Below are positions 34,669 through 42,981 of a stretch of DNA of 64,000 nucleotides, in pieces. Location of the stretch: contig CABRFA010000003.1 of NCBI GenBank assembly GCA_902470065.1, forward strand, positions 1-64,000, read 5' to 3'. The stretch comes from an uncultured Collinsella sp. Lineage in GTDB: Bacteria; Actinomycetota; Coriobacteriia; Coriobacteriales; Coriobacteriaceae. The notes beneath the pieces are model-generated. The model was not told the origin of the DNA, made no database searches, and saw nothing but the letters and a program-made list of their open reading frames with translations. How positions within the stretch are numbered: position 1 is the first letter of the stretch; every line of letters begins with the position of its first letter. Made by a program: the position numbers and the translations under genes.

Positions 34669-36665
34669 TGGCCGAAAAACTCGGCGTCTGCTGCTCGCCA
34701 GGAACGGAAAGTGGCGGGATCGACCTTTACGTGCGCTGCGGCGGGTACGTCGTACCATTTGACCGTGTAACCGGCGCCGTGAGAGCAAAAGACCGAATCG
34801 GGCGTGTTGGGCAGATCGGCCTCTGGCTCATAGGCGGCCGCCTCGATGACGCGCTCGGCATCATGGCAAGCCGCATAGCCGGCGAATTCCAGGTACAGGT
34901 GCCCGCGACCGCTTGTGTAGGCGGCCACCTCCAGCGCGTAATCCTGCACCTCGGATACCGGTACGCGACCCACAAGCTTCGCCCGGTCGCCTGCCATCGT
35001 CGGCGGCTCGCACTCGGCACCCATGCGCGTGGCGTCTGACAACGCCCTGCCCACGCACTCCCCCGGCACCTCGAGATCAAAGCGATACCACGGCTCCAAC
35101 AGCACCGCCGCGCCGGCCTCACGCGCCTGCATGAGCCCCTGGCGAATCGCGCGGTACGTGGCCTGACGAAAGTCGCCGCCCTCGGTGTGTTTGGCATGCG
35201 CGCGGCCACCCGTGAGCGTAATGCGCACATCGGTGATGGGCGAGCCGGTCAGCACGCCCAGGTGATCGCGCTCCATGGCGTTGGTGAGCGCCAAACGCTG
35301 CCAGTTAAGATCGAGCTCATCGGTCGAGGTCACGGTGCCAAACTGCACGCCCGAGCCCGCTGGCAGCGGCTCCAGGCTCAGATGCACCTCGGCATAGTGG
35401 CGCAATGGCTCAAAGTGGCCCACGCCCTCGACCGGCTGCGAAATGGTCTCCTTATAGAGAATGCCGCCAGACTCAAACTCAACTGAAAGGCCAAAGCGAT
35501 CGGCCAACACCCGCTTCACGACCTCGAGTTGCACGGCGCCCATCAACTGCAAATGAATCTGCTCGAGATGCGTATTCCAGCTTACGCCGAGCATGGGATC
35601 TTCATCCGCCAGCTCAGTCAACGCTTTGAACACCGCATGGACGTCGTGTTCGCCCGGAAGCACTGTATAGGTAAGGACTGGCGCAATGACGGGCACATCG
35701 CCCGCAGGCTCCGCGCCCAGGGTGTCCCCTGGGCGAACGTGCGCAAGGCCCGTCACGGCACAAATACCGCCAGCAGCAACTTCTTGGGCCAGCTCATACT
35801 TTTCGCCGTTATAGATGCGTACCTGATCGACCTTCTGCTCCCATGCCTCGGCGCCGGAACGTCCGTCGATCATCTGTTTGGCATGCAGCGTGCCGCCGGT
35901 CACCTTAACCCAAGCCAAGCGCTCACCGCGATCCCCGCGGCTGACACGATAGACGCGCGCGGCAAACTCCGGAAGCCATGCCTGTTCACACATCAGTGCG
36001 CATATGCCATCCAGCAGCTCGTCCACGCCTTGGTCCTTGAGCGCCGAGCCGGCAAAGCAGGGAAAGAGCTTGCGCTCGGCAACCATGCGCGACAGCGTTG
36101 CGACAGAAAGCTCGCCCGCTTCAAAAAACTCCTCGAGCGCCGCCTCGTCCAACGCAGCAGCGTCCTCCTGAACGGCGCCGCCCACCAGCAGTTCGTTGGC
36201 ATCCAGGCAGCCCTCGGAAAGACGTTGCCCGAGTTGTGCCAGCAAAACATCGCGGCCGGGATTCTCCAAATCGATCTTGTTGATGAAGATGAACGTCGGG
36301 ATGTCATAGCGTGCAAGCAGGCGCCACAGGGTTTCGGTGTGCCCTTGCACGCCGTCGTTGGCGCCCACCACCAGAAGCGCGTAGTCCAGGGCACGCAGCG
36401 TGCGCTCCGCTTCGGCAGAAAAATCGACATGCCCCGGCGCATCCACGAGCATGACGTGGGTATCGCCATGGTCGAGCACGGCCTGCGACGAGAAGATCGT
36501 AATGCCGCGCTCGCGCTCGATCGCGTTAGTGTCCAGATGCGAATCGCCATCGTCCACGCGGCCGCGCTTGCGGATGCGACCCGCGTTGAACAGCATGGCC
36601 TCGGCCAACGTGGTCTTGCCGGCATCGACATGCGCCAAGATTCCAACGACCGCTTGCTTCGACAT
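34662..36665 (-). CDS. TetM/EF-G-like translational GTPase (ribosomal protection type)
   Basis: A 667-residue GTPase of the TetM/TetO/EF-G group. The G domain has 'LAHVDAGKTTLAEAMLFNAG', 'RGITIF' (switch 1), VDAPGHVDF, and NKID. Domains II-V follow, including 'YRFDLEVPGECVGRALSDA' and 'GRGHLYLEFAGY', as in tetracycline ribosomal-protection proteins, but the sequence is clearly not TetM, TetO or TetW (~640 residues). It may protect ribosomes from a drug or be a housekeeping EF-G variant. Start at 36665 with AAGAGGAG 4 nt upstream. Transcribed alone, with a hairpin at the end. Confidence 0.85.
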   Translation of the reverse strand: MSKQAVVGILAHVDAGKTTLAEAMLFNAGRIRKRGRVDDGDSHLDTNAIERERGITIFSSQAVLDHGDTHVMLVDAPGHVDFSAEAERTLRALDYALLVVGANDGVQGHTETLWRLLARYDIPTFIFINKIDLENPGRDVLLAQLGQRLSEGCLDANELLVGGAVQEDAAALDEAALEEFFEAGELSVATLSRMVAERKLFPCFAGSALKDQGVDELLDGICALMCEQAWLPEFAARVYRVSRGDRGERLAWVKVTGGTLHAKQMIDGRSGAEAWEQKVDQVRIYNGEKYELAQEVAAGGICAVTGLAHVRPGDTLGAEPAGDVPVIAPVLTYTVLPGEHDVHAVFKALTELADEDPMLGVSWNTHLEQIHLQLMGAVQLEVVKRVLADRFGLSVEFESGGILYKETISQPVEGVGHFEPLRHYAEVHLSLEPLPAGSGVQFGTVTSTDELDLNWQRLALTNAMERDHLGVLTGSPITDVRITLTGGRAHAKHTEGGDFRQATYRAIRQGLMQAREAGAAVLLEPWYRFDLEVPGECVGRALSDATRMGAECEPPTMAGDRAKLVGRVPVSEVQDYALEVAAYTSGRGHLYLEFAGYAACHDAERVIEAAAYEPEADLPNTPDSVFCSHGAGYTVKWYDVPAAAHVKVDPATFRSWRAADAEFFGHM

Positions 36666-36851
36666 GGCTCTCCTCTTATTACAAGCCCATCGCGCGAGGC
36701 AACGGGCGTTCACGCTCCACACTGGATGATACAATTTACGGGCCGGCGGGCGAAGCGGGCCCTATCCCCCGACCGAGCTCATCGCCCCGCGTTGCCGCGC
36801 GGCGATTTTCGTAGGTTCGCGCCTTACGAAAGCCGGCTTTAAATCAGCGCA

Positions 36852-36891
36852 GCGAACGAAAATGGCCCCGGGTGGTGCCATTTTCGTTCGC
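36852..36891. terminator. hairpin, terminator of the GNAT gene
   Basis: GCGAACGAAAATGGC and GCCATTTTCGTTCGC form a perfect 15-bp stem with a 10-nt loop, ~27 nt past the GNAT stop. Confidence 0.7.
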
Positions 36892-36918
36892 GCGAATTAT
36901 TGATACGCGCCCTCGCTC

Positions 36919-37407
36919 TTATGCCTCGCGCAGCCAGTCAAACGCAACACGCGGTGTACCATCCGACACATACACGATGCCGGCGCGCTCAAATCCGGCC
37001 TTGAGGCTCGCACCCTGCATGGGCAGGTTGTCTTGATGCGTGTCGATACGCAGGTGATCGGCACGCTCTTTGGCAAAGGCAAACATCGCTGCTGCGACGC
37101 CATGCGTGGTGCCATCCGACGCCACGCGATGCAGCACGGCGTACGGAGTGTCGCTGCGCCATTGCCCGTCCTCAATTGCGTCATAGCACTCGTCCGGGCC
37201 CAGTAAAAAGGCAAACGTCGCCACCACGCGACCGTCGACTTCGCACACATAGCTGCCACCGGCGGCAATATCGGCAGCCAGTTGCTCGGCCGAAGGCGTG
37301 CCCTCGGGCCACTGCGTGGCGTTGCCATGTGCGCGCATAAAGGCGCGGGCCGCGTCATAGATAGCCATGACGGCGGGAATGTCGGTATCGAGGGTTTTTC
37401 TGATCAT
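36919..37407 (-). CDS. GNAT-family N-acetyltransferase
   Basis: A 162-residue acetyl-CoA-dependent acyltransferase. The family fold is visible: N-terminal 'RKTLDTDIPAVMAIYDAARAFM', the strand pair 'GSYVCEVDGRVVATFAFLLG', and the cofactor region 'TTHGVAAAMFAFAKERADHL' followed by 'DTHQDNLPMQGASLKAGFERAG'. It resembles uncharacterised YkkB-like acetyltransferases. ATG 37407 is preferred over GTG 37410. Divergent from the small protein at 37479, with a shared dyad between. Confidence 0.85.
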   Translation of the reverse strand: MIRKTLDTDIPAVMAIYDAARAFMRAHGNATQWPEGTPSAEQLAADIAAGGSYVCEVDGRVVATFAFLLGPDECYDAIEDGQWRSDTPYAVLHRVASDGTTHGVAAAMFAFAKERADHLRIDTHQDNLPMQGASLKAGFERAGIVYVSDGTPRVAFDWLREA

Positions 37408-37428
37408 CACGCGGCGACCTCACGTTTA

Positions 37429-37460
37429 TTGGTATCACTTTGATTGAGCAATGATACCAA
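37429..37460. promoter_or_regulatory. divergent-promoter dyad TTGGTATCA-N14-TGATACCAA
   Basis: A perfect 9-bp inverted repeat between the GNAT gene and the divergent small gene, 22 bp from each start. The half-site resembles TTGGTATAAC before ATPase copy 2. Confidence 0.5.
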
Positions 37461-37478
37461 CGTTTGCAGAGGGGCGCG

Positions 37479-37781
37479 ATGCAGATGGGAAGCAAAAAGC
37501 GAGCCGCCTGGTCAAAGGCCAAAAGCGAGTTTTTGGGCGCTGCCACCGGCGGCGATATGAGCGACCTGTTTGCACGCGAGGACGAGCGCCGCGACGCCCT
37601 GGACGCCGAGCGCGATGAAGCCTGGCGCTACAAATCGTGCGAGCGCAAAAACCGTTACGACACACGCGCCGAGGCCGAGGCCGTTATGGCCGACTGCGAA
37701 AACCGCGGACGGCGCGGTTTGGCCTGCTACAAATGCGAATACTGCGGTGGCTGGCACCTGACATCGCACCCATGGAAATAG
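37479..37781 (+). CDS. small protein with a Cys2-His zinc-ribbon-like end
   Basis: A 100-residue basic protein. The N-terminus (MQMGSKKRAAW) is Lys-rich, the middle is helical and charged, and the C-terminus CYKCEYCGGWHLTS is a zinc-ribbon-like motif that occurs in small actinobacterial and phage proteins. Start at 37479 with AGAGGGG upstream; an in-frame TTG 15 nt earlier is unlikely. Function unknown; nucleic-acid binding is plausible. Confidence 0.65.
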   Translation: MQMGSKKRAAWSKAKSEFLGAATGGDMSDLFAREDERRDALDAERDEAWRYKSCERKNRYDTRAEAEAVMADCENRGRRGLACYKCEYCGGWHLTSHPWK

Positions 37782-37829
37782 GCGCCGCATCGGCACGGCA
37801 TTGACGGAGTGTCAGCCATCGAACGCAAG

Positions 37830-38534
37830 CTACGGGCGCGGCGGCACCAAAACATCGTAACGAACGGCCTTGCCCGCAAGTTGATAGCTCGGCTTAACGC
37901 CGGCAAGCAGCGGCCCCTTCACCGGCCGCTTGATAACGACCTTGCGCGGGCGCGCCGCAAGCGCAGCTTCGGCCAGCGTCTCCTCATCGGCGCACGGCTG
38001 TTCCAAATGGTGCAAGAGTTGGAACTTCTTTTTCACCGCCGCGCTCTTGGTGCGCTCGGGAAACATGGGGTCCAGATACACCACGTCGGGAGCGGCAAGC
38101 TCGCCCTGCCCGATCAGCTCAGCTGTATGGCGAAGGCCAGCAATGCTGTCCTCGCCCGCATGTAAGCGCATACGCGACACGGCAACCGCAAGCGCCGGAT
38201 CATCTGCCGCGCGATCCAAGGCATCCTTGAGGAGCGCCGCGATCACGCAATCCTGTTCATACAAATCGACGGTAAAGCCCGCGGCAGCCAGCAGCAGCGA
38301 ATCCTCGCCAAAGCCCGCCGTGGCGTCAATCGCCCATGGGCTCTCGATGCCTTTTGCGCGCGCAGCCTTTACCAGCAGCTCTTGCTGCAGACGACCCTGC
38401 TTGAGACGTGGAAGCATGCGGCCAAAATCGGCGCGCAGCTCCATCGTGCCGTCGGTGAGCGTGAGGCCCTCGGACTTCCCGGTCAGCTCAAGCCCCGCGG
38501 CCCGAGCAACAAAAAAGGGATCGGCGACGCCCAT
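37830..38534 (-). CDS. rsmJ: 16S rRNA (guanine-1516 N2)-methyltransferase
   Basis: A 234-residue class I SAM methyltransferase of the RsmJ group, which methylates the 30S subunit. 'WAIDATAGFGEDSLLLAAAG' is the SAM site, and 'YLDPMFPERTKSAAVKKK' is the RsmJ-specific DPMxP catalytic segment. Start at 38534 with AAGGAG 5 nt upstream. It is one of several rRNA or tRNA methyltransferases in the window (trmL, rlmA, trmO). Confidence 0.9.
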   Translation of the reverse strand: MGVADPFFVARAAGLELTGKSEGLTLTDGTMELRADFGRMLPRLKQGRLQQELLVKAARAKGIESPWAIDATAGFGEDSLLLAAAGFTVDLYEQDCVIAALLKDALDRAADDPALAVAVSRMRLHAGEDSIAGLRHTAELIGQGELAAPDVVYLDPMFPERTKSAAVKKKFQLLHHLEQPCADEETLAEAALAARPRKVVIKRPVKGPLLAGVKPSYQLAGKAVRYDVLVPPRP

Positions 38535-38597
38535 GGACACTCCTTAACAAGCAAAACGAATACGTGAGCGCCGTTTATGTCGGCACCCAACCGTCCG

Positions 38598-38741
38598 CTA
38601 TTGTCCCACATGCGACATGGCCCACAGCATCGCAATGCAAAGTACCGCCATCAATCCCGTGCACACGGCAGCGATCACGGAATCGCCCATGCGCCTTCCC
38701 AACGACCGCGGCTCACGCACTTGCCCTGCTCCGTACATCAT
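38598..38741 (-). CDS. small single-helix membrane protein
   Basis: A 47-residue protein with a basic N-terminal part (MMYGAGQVREPRSLGRRMG) and one hydrophobic helix ('VIAAVCTGLMAVLCIAMLWA', residues ~24-43). The start is decided by the perfect AAGGAGG 4 nt upstream of ATG 38741. Unknown function. The strong ribosome site and clean hydrophobic helix support it as a real gene despite its size. Confidence 0.6.
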   Translation of the reverse strand: MMYGAGQVREPRSLGRRMGDSVIAAVCTGLMAVLCIAMLWAMSHVGQ

Positions 38742-38969
38742 GACTCCTCCTTGAGACCAGCTCCTTGTTACGGCCTCATCATCGCAGCGCCGCACATGGG
38801 CTGCCATCGATTTGCCTTACAGCTGGCTTTCCTTTTTGAAAGGTTGGACCGTGCAGGCAAGAGACGCTTTCAAACGCATGCATCGCCCCGTTGAACTACA
38901 ATGTGCTTCACCATATGTGCAGTACATTGGGTGCGCCAAGTTGGCGTACTCGTATCGAAAGGACCAGCC

Positions 38970-39371
38970 ATGAGCTTCACTCGCAAGACTCTCAAAATCC
39001 TTGCTCTCATCTACTTTGTTTTGGGCATCGCCAGCCTCGTCACCGCCGGCGTCGGTATCGCCACGGGCGGTCTCGATTCCACGTACGGTTCGTACGCCAC
39101 GCTCGCAGCGGTCGTGCTTATCGCCAAGGGTCTCGTCGACCTTGCCGCAGGCGTCGCCGGTATCAAGGGCGCCAACAAGCCTTCGCAGGTGGACGGCGCG
39201 TTTAAGCTCGGTATTGTTGCCGCGGTCGCCACGCTTGCCCAAGCGGTGCTCACGCTTCCCGCGTTTGGCGGCGACGCCATCAACTTTGGCGCCTTTGTCA
39301 TCGTGGTGTACGACCTGTTCTTTGTCCAGCAGGCACACGCCGTTAAGGCCGAGAACAAGGACCGCCTGTAA
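38970..39371 (+). CDS. four-helix membrane protein of unknown function
   Basis: A 133-residue protein with four predicted membrane helices (LALIYFVLGIASLVTAGVGI; YATLAAVVLIAKGLVDLAAG; LGIVAAVATLAQAVLTL; FGAFVIVVYDLFFVQQ). It begins MSFTRKTLKIL, with AAAGGA 6 nt upstream of ATG 38970. No family recognised beyond a resemblance to small integral membrane proteins common in Coriobacteriia. A strong terminator follows. Confidence 0.75.
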   Translation: MSFTRKTLKILALIYFVLGIASLVTAGVGIATGGLDSTYGSYATLAAVVLIAKGLVDLAAGVAGIKGANKPSQVDGAFKLGIVAAVATLAQAVLTLPAFGGDAINFGAFVIVVYDLFFVQQAHAVKAENKDRL

Positions 39372-39407
39372 GCGCTCGCTTCTCATAACCTCTGCAGCCA
39401 AGCAACT

Positions 39408-39446
39408 AAAAAGGGCCGATCGCGCATCTCCGCGGTCGGCCCTTTA
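39408..39446 (+). terminator. terminator of the four-helix membrane protein
   Basis: AAAAAGGGCCGATCGCG and CGCGGTCGGCCCTTT pair in a ~14-bp stem with one mismatch, followed by TTTACG. Confidence 0.85.
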
Positions 39447-39461
39447 CGTTTGCCCAGATAA

Positions 39462-39498
39462 AACCTACCAAAATAAACCTGTCCCTTTTTGGCAGGTT
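39462..39498. repeat. interspersed hairpin, GGGACAG family
   Basis: AACCTACCAAAA (39462-39473) and TTTTGGCAGGTT (39487-39498) enclose the same CCTGTCCC core as at 16116; positions 39468-39497 are identical to 16121-16150. It abuts the rlmA stop codon and may serve there as terminator. Confidence 0.7.
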
Positions 39499-39499
39499 G

Positions 39500-40315
39500 T
39501 TAACTGTGGCGGTACTCGGCGATGATGAAGTCGATGTCAGTCTGAAGGGTATCGAGGTTTGCCAGGCGCTCTTTGTCGGCGGGGCGCGTGCGGTAGTAGT
39601 ACGGCGTCATCTGGAACACCGCCTCGATGTCCGCCTGGGTCTGAAGCGTAATATTCGCAGACACCCGCTGCGTTCCGACCAACTCGAGCTCGGTGGTCTT
39701 CGGCAGCTTCTCGTCGTTAAGGTACGGCGTGTCGTAGAGTACCTCCTTGAGCCCAAACAGATGGCGGGCACCCGGCACCACGGTGTAAAGCGAACCCTCC
39801 GGTGCCAGCACGCGGGCAAACTCGCGCTCATTAAAGGGAGCAAAGAGCTCGGTCACCATATCGAAGGCGCCATCAGCCACGGGGATATCCTTCATGTTGG
39901 CCACAAAATAGGTCGCATCGCCGCGCTTGGCCGCAAGGCGCACCATCTCTTTGCCCAGGTCAAAGCCGTAAGCATCCACGCCCGGCACTGCGCCCATGGC
40001 ACTGGTGTAATAGCCCTCGCCGCAGCAAATATCGAGCAAGGTCATGGGGCCGTTCGCAGACGCTGCACGCCCAGACACCTGCTTGCGCACCAGCTCGACC
40101 ATTGCATCGCGCAACGGCGCGTAGTATCCACGGTTCAGAAAGTCACGGCGGCTGCGTGCCTGCGACTTGGGATCGCCCATGGAGTCGCCGCTCTTAGACG
40201 AGCGCAGTAGGTACAGATAACCCTCGCGCGCACGGTCAAACCGATGACCGCCCGCGCATGCGGCCCCGCGCTCATTGTCCACCAACGGCTCAAGGCAAAC
40301 GGGACACAGCAACAT
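39500..40315 (-). CDS. rlmA: 23S rRNA (guanine-745/748 N1)-methyltransferase
   Basis: A 271-residue RlmA (RrmA/TlrB) protein. The zinc finger at the N-terminus is MLLCPVCLEPL...CAGGHRFD (Cys4, Cys7, Cys20, His24). The SAM site is 'TLLDICCGEGYYTSAM', and 'MVTELFAPFNEREFARVLAP' follows. In Gram-positive bacteria the target is G748 and methylation affects macrolide binding (TlrB type). AAGGAG lies 5 nt before the start. Monocistronic. Confidence 0.9.
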   Translation of the reverse strand: MLLCPVCLEPLVDNERGAACAGGHRFDRAREGYLYLLRSSKSGDSMGDPKSQARSRRDFLNRGYYAPLRDAMVELVRKQVSGRAASANGPMTLLDICCGEGYYTSAMGAVPGVDAYGFDLGKEMVRLAAKRGDATYFVANMKDIPVADGAFDMVTELFAPFNEREFARVLAPEGSLYTVVPGARHLFGLKEVLYDTPYLNDEKLPKTTELELVGTQRVSANITLQTQADIEAVFQMTPYYYRTRPADKERLANLDTLQTDIDFIIAEYRHS

Positions 40316-40371
40316 GGCAACTCCTTAGCGCGAACAACACAACGCCCACCATTGTCGCACGCCTTCCCCGC

Positions 40372-40475
40372 CTAGTCATTTGGGACGTTCTTGAATGACT
40401 AGTTAGAAGAGATAAGGAGTGTCCCCAGCTGCCGACAGAAAAGGAACGTCCCTAAGTGCCGATAGGAACACCCAA
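40372..40475. repeat. cluster of GGGAC-family repeats upstream of the MATE gene
   Basis: CTAGTCATT (40372-40380) and AATGACTAG (40394-40402) enclose TGGGACGTTCTTG. Then GTCCCC...CTGCCGACAG is followed by AACGTCCCTAAGTGCCGAT, and AATGACTAG recurs at 40474. A related stretch, reversed, is at 54363. It looks like several insertions of the family. Confidence 0.6.
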
Positions 40476-40546
40476 TGACTAGTCGATTAGGAGTATCATC
40501 GTCTGCGCAAATAAGCACGAAAGAGCATATTAGAGATTGAGAGCGT

Positions 40547-41929
40547 ATGGCTGATACCGCATCTAAGCACATCGACATGACCACCGGCTCGCTGTGGCGC
40601 AATATTCCCCTGTTCGCCTTCCCCGTGGCCGCCACGAGCATCTTGGAGCAGCTATCGAACCTCATCGCCACGGTCATCATCGGTAACTTCTCGGGCGACC
40701 AGGGAACCCTCGCCATGGCGGCGGTCGGCTCCAATGTTCCGCTTACCAGTCTTATGCTCAACCTGTTTATCGGCATGTCGCTTGGCTCCAACGTGGTCAT
40801 CGCCAACGCTATCGGCCGCAACGATCAGAACATGGTCAAACGTGCCGTCCATACTTCGATTTTAATGGCGCTTGTGGGCTTTGTTGTCATCGCACTGGGC
40901 GAGATTTTTGCCGAGCCCATGCTCGCCGCGCTCAACGTTCCCGCCGAAACCATGCCGCTCGCCTCGCTCTACCTGCGCGTCTTTTTGCTCAGCCTGCCCT
41001 CGATCTTGCTTTACAACTTTGAGGCCGCGATTTTCCGCTCCGTCGGCATCACCCGCATGCCGCTGCAGGCGCTTGCCGTGTCCACCGTCCTCAACATTGG
41101 CCTGGACCTCATCTTTGTCCCCGTACTCCACTGGGGCGTCGCGGGCGTCGCCATCGCCACCGCCATCGCCTACACCGTCAGCGCCGCCACGCTCTTTATC
41201 CGCCTGCTCAAGACCGACTCCGTCGTCCGCGTCACCCTACGCGACCTGGCTATCGACCCCGTCGCCCTCAAGCGCATCGTCAAGATCGGCCTGCCCGCCG
41301 GCATCCAGAGCGCCGTCTTTGCCGTCGCCAACATCATCATCCAGTCTGCTATCAACAGCCTGGGCACCGAGGTCATGGCAGCATCGAGCGCCGCCATGAG
41401 CCTAGAGTACGTGTGTTACAACCTACTCAACAGCTTTAGCCAGGCTTGCACCACCTTTGTGGGACAAAACCACGGTGCCCGCCAGATCGACCGCTGCACC
41501 AAGACCCTTAAGGTCTGCCTGGTCGAAGGCGGTATCGTTGCACTCACCACGATCATCGTTATTGTCGGTCTGGGGCGCGAGATCTTGTCGCTGTTCAACA
41601 GCGATCCCAACATCGTCTCGATCGGCTATATCCGCGTGTGCTCGATCTTCCCGGCGTACGCCTTTAGCATGTTCTACGAAAACATGTCAGGCTACCTGCG
41701 CGGCTTTGGTATTTCACTCACGCCCGCCCTCATCACCATGATCTGCGTCTGCGGCATCCGCTTCTATTGGGTGTTCTGCGTGTTCCCGCACTTCCGCACC
41801 TTTGCGAACATCATGATGGTCTACCCCATCAGCTTGGGCACCACGGCGTTCTTCATGGTCGTGGCGGTACTACTCTGCCACCCGGCACGCACCTATCGCG
41901 CCACCCAAGCCAAAGCGACAGCCCGCTAA
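40547..41929 (+). CDS. MATE-family efflux transporter
   Basis: A 460-residue multidrug/toxin extruder with twelve helices in two homologous halves. Typical segments are 'FAFPVAATSILEQLSNLIAT' (helix 1), 'GNFSGDQGTLAMAAVGSN', 'GLPAGIQSAVFAVANIIIQS' at the start of half two, and 'GQNHGARQIDRC'. Such proteins exchange Na+ or H+ for cationic drugs or metabolites; the substrate is unknown. The ribosome site is weak (GAGAG). Upstream DNA carries the GGGAC repeat cluster. Confidence 0.92.
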   Translation: MADTASKHIDMTTGSLWRNIPLFAFPVAATSILEQLSNLIATVIIGNFSGDQGTLAMAAVGSNVPLTSLMLNLFIGMSLGSNVVIANAIGRNDQNMVKRAVHTSILMALVGFVVIALGEIFAEPMLAALNVPAETMPLASLYLRVFLLSLPSILLYNFEAAIFRSVGITRMPLQALAVSTVLNIGLDLIFVPVLHWGVAGVAIATAIAYTVSAATLFIRLLKTDSVVRVTLRDLAIDPVALKRIVKIGLPAGIQSAVFAVANIIIQSAINSLGTEVMAASSAAMSLEYVCYNLLNSFSQACTTFVGQNHGARQIDRCTKTLKVCLVEGGIVALTTIIVIVGLGREILSLFNSDPNIVSIGYIRVCSIFPAYAFSMFYENMSGYLRGFGISLTPALITMICVCGIRFYWVFCVFPHFRTFANIMMVYPISLGTTAFFMVVAVLLCHPARTYRATQAKATAR

Positions 41930-41956
41930 ACACCGCACCCAACGCCACGCCAGTCA

Positions 41957-42823
41957 TTAATTGACAATATGCGAGCTCATATAGTCGATAAAGCGCCTCG
42001 TGGCGATAGGCATGGTGTCCCAGCTGCGCCAGGCGGCCACCACGTCGCGCGAGGGGGCATGCACGATGGGCCGCACACGAATATCGGCTCGCATGCCCTC
42101 CACAGTACGCCGGTAGAGCATGCTCACGCCTAGGCCCTCCTCCACCATTGCCATGATGGTGTAGTCGTCGGTCACCTCACTCGTCACGTGCGGCGACAGT
42201 CCATGCGTTGCGAATGCATCGAGCACCAGACTCTGTTCGCCCTCATCCAGCAGCACAAACGGCTCAGACGCCAGGTCGGCAAGTGTCACCTTTTCCTTTG
42301 CCGTCAGCGGATGCTCGGCCGGCAACAATGCTACCAACTCGTCGTGATAGACCACGCGCTTCTCGAGCCCTGCGGTAAATCCGCGCGCCGTAAAACAAAA
42401 ATCAACCACGCCATCGTGCACCCATTGAGCGTTGCGTGTGTAATCGCCCTGCTTGAGGGTAAAGCGTACGCCCGGGTGCAGCGCACCAAAGTCGCGGATC
42501 ACACGCGGCAGCACGGTACGGCTCACGTTGGTAAACGTCGCGATGCGAATATCAGTCGAAGAGAGCCCCAGCAGCTCCTGGCGCTTGCCCTCGAGCTCGG
42601 CTTCGGCAGTCACGATCTGGCGCAGGTACGGCAGATATTGTTTACCGTCGCGCGTAAGCGAAACGCCCTGCTTTCCGCGCTCGATAAGCGTGGTACCCAG
42701 CTCGCGCTCGAGCGCCTTGACGGCCTGACTCACCGCACTTTGCGTATAGCCCAGCTCGTCCGCCGCGCCCTTAAGACTGCCGCGATCGACCACCATACAA
42801 ACAATCTGATACCGCGATGCCAT
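41957..42823 (-). CDS. LysR-family transcriptional regulator
   Basis: A 288-residue LysR protein with the N-terminal helix-turn-helix ('SLKGAADELGYTQSAVSQAV') and a two-lobe effector domain. GGGGAGG precedes the start at 4 nt. It is divergent from the DMT exporter at 42982, 158 bp away, and probably controls it, an arrangement common for LysR-transporter pairs. No clear dyad was identified in the shared spacer. Confidence 0.9.
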   Translation of the reverse strand: MASRYQIVCMVVDRGSLKGAADELGYTQSAVSQAVKALERELGTTLIERGKQGVSLTRDGKQYLPYLRQIVTAEAELEGKRQELLGLSSTDIRIATFTNVSRTVLPRVIRDFGALHPGVRFTLKQGDYTRNAQWVHDGVVDFCFTARGFTAGLEKRVVYHDELVALLPAEHPLTAKEKVTLADLASEPFVLLDEGEQSLVLDAFATHGLSPHVTSEVTDDYTIMAMVEEGLGVSMLYRRTVEGMRADIRVRPIVHAPSRDVVAAWRSWDTMPIATRRFIDYMSSHIVN

Positions 42824-42981
42824 TGTGCCTCCCCATCAATGCAGACGTAAAACGTTTTGCCAGGGCTTTTTCTGCCAACATTAGCATTTCTTAATCATAC
42901 TGAAGATACATTCGCTTTACTACATCCACATCTGGGAGCAGAATCCTTTGTACGAAACCGTTCTGTAACAAAAGGAGTCCC

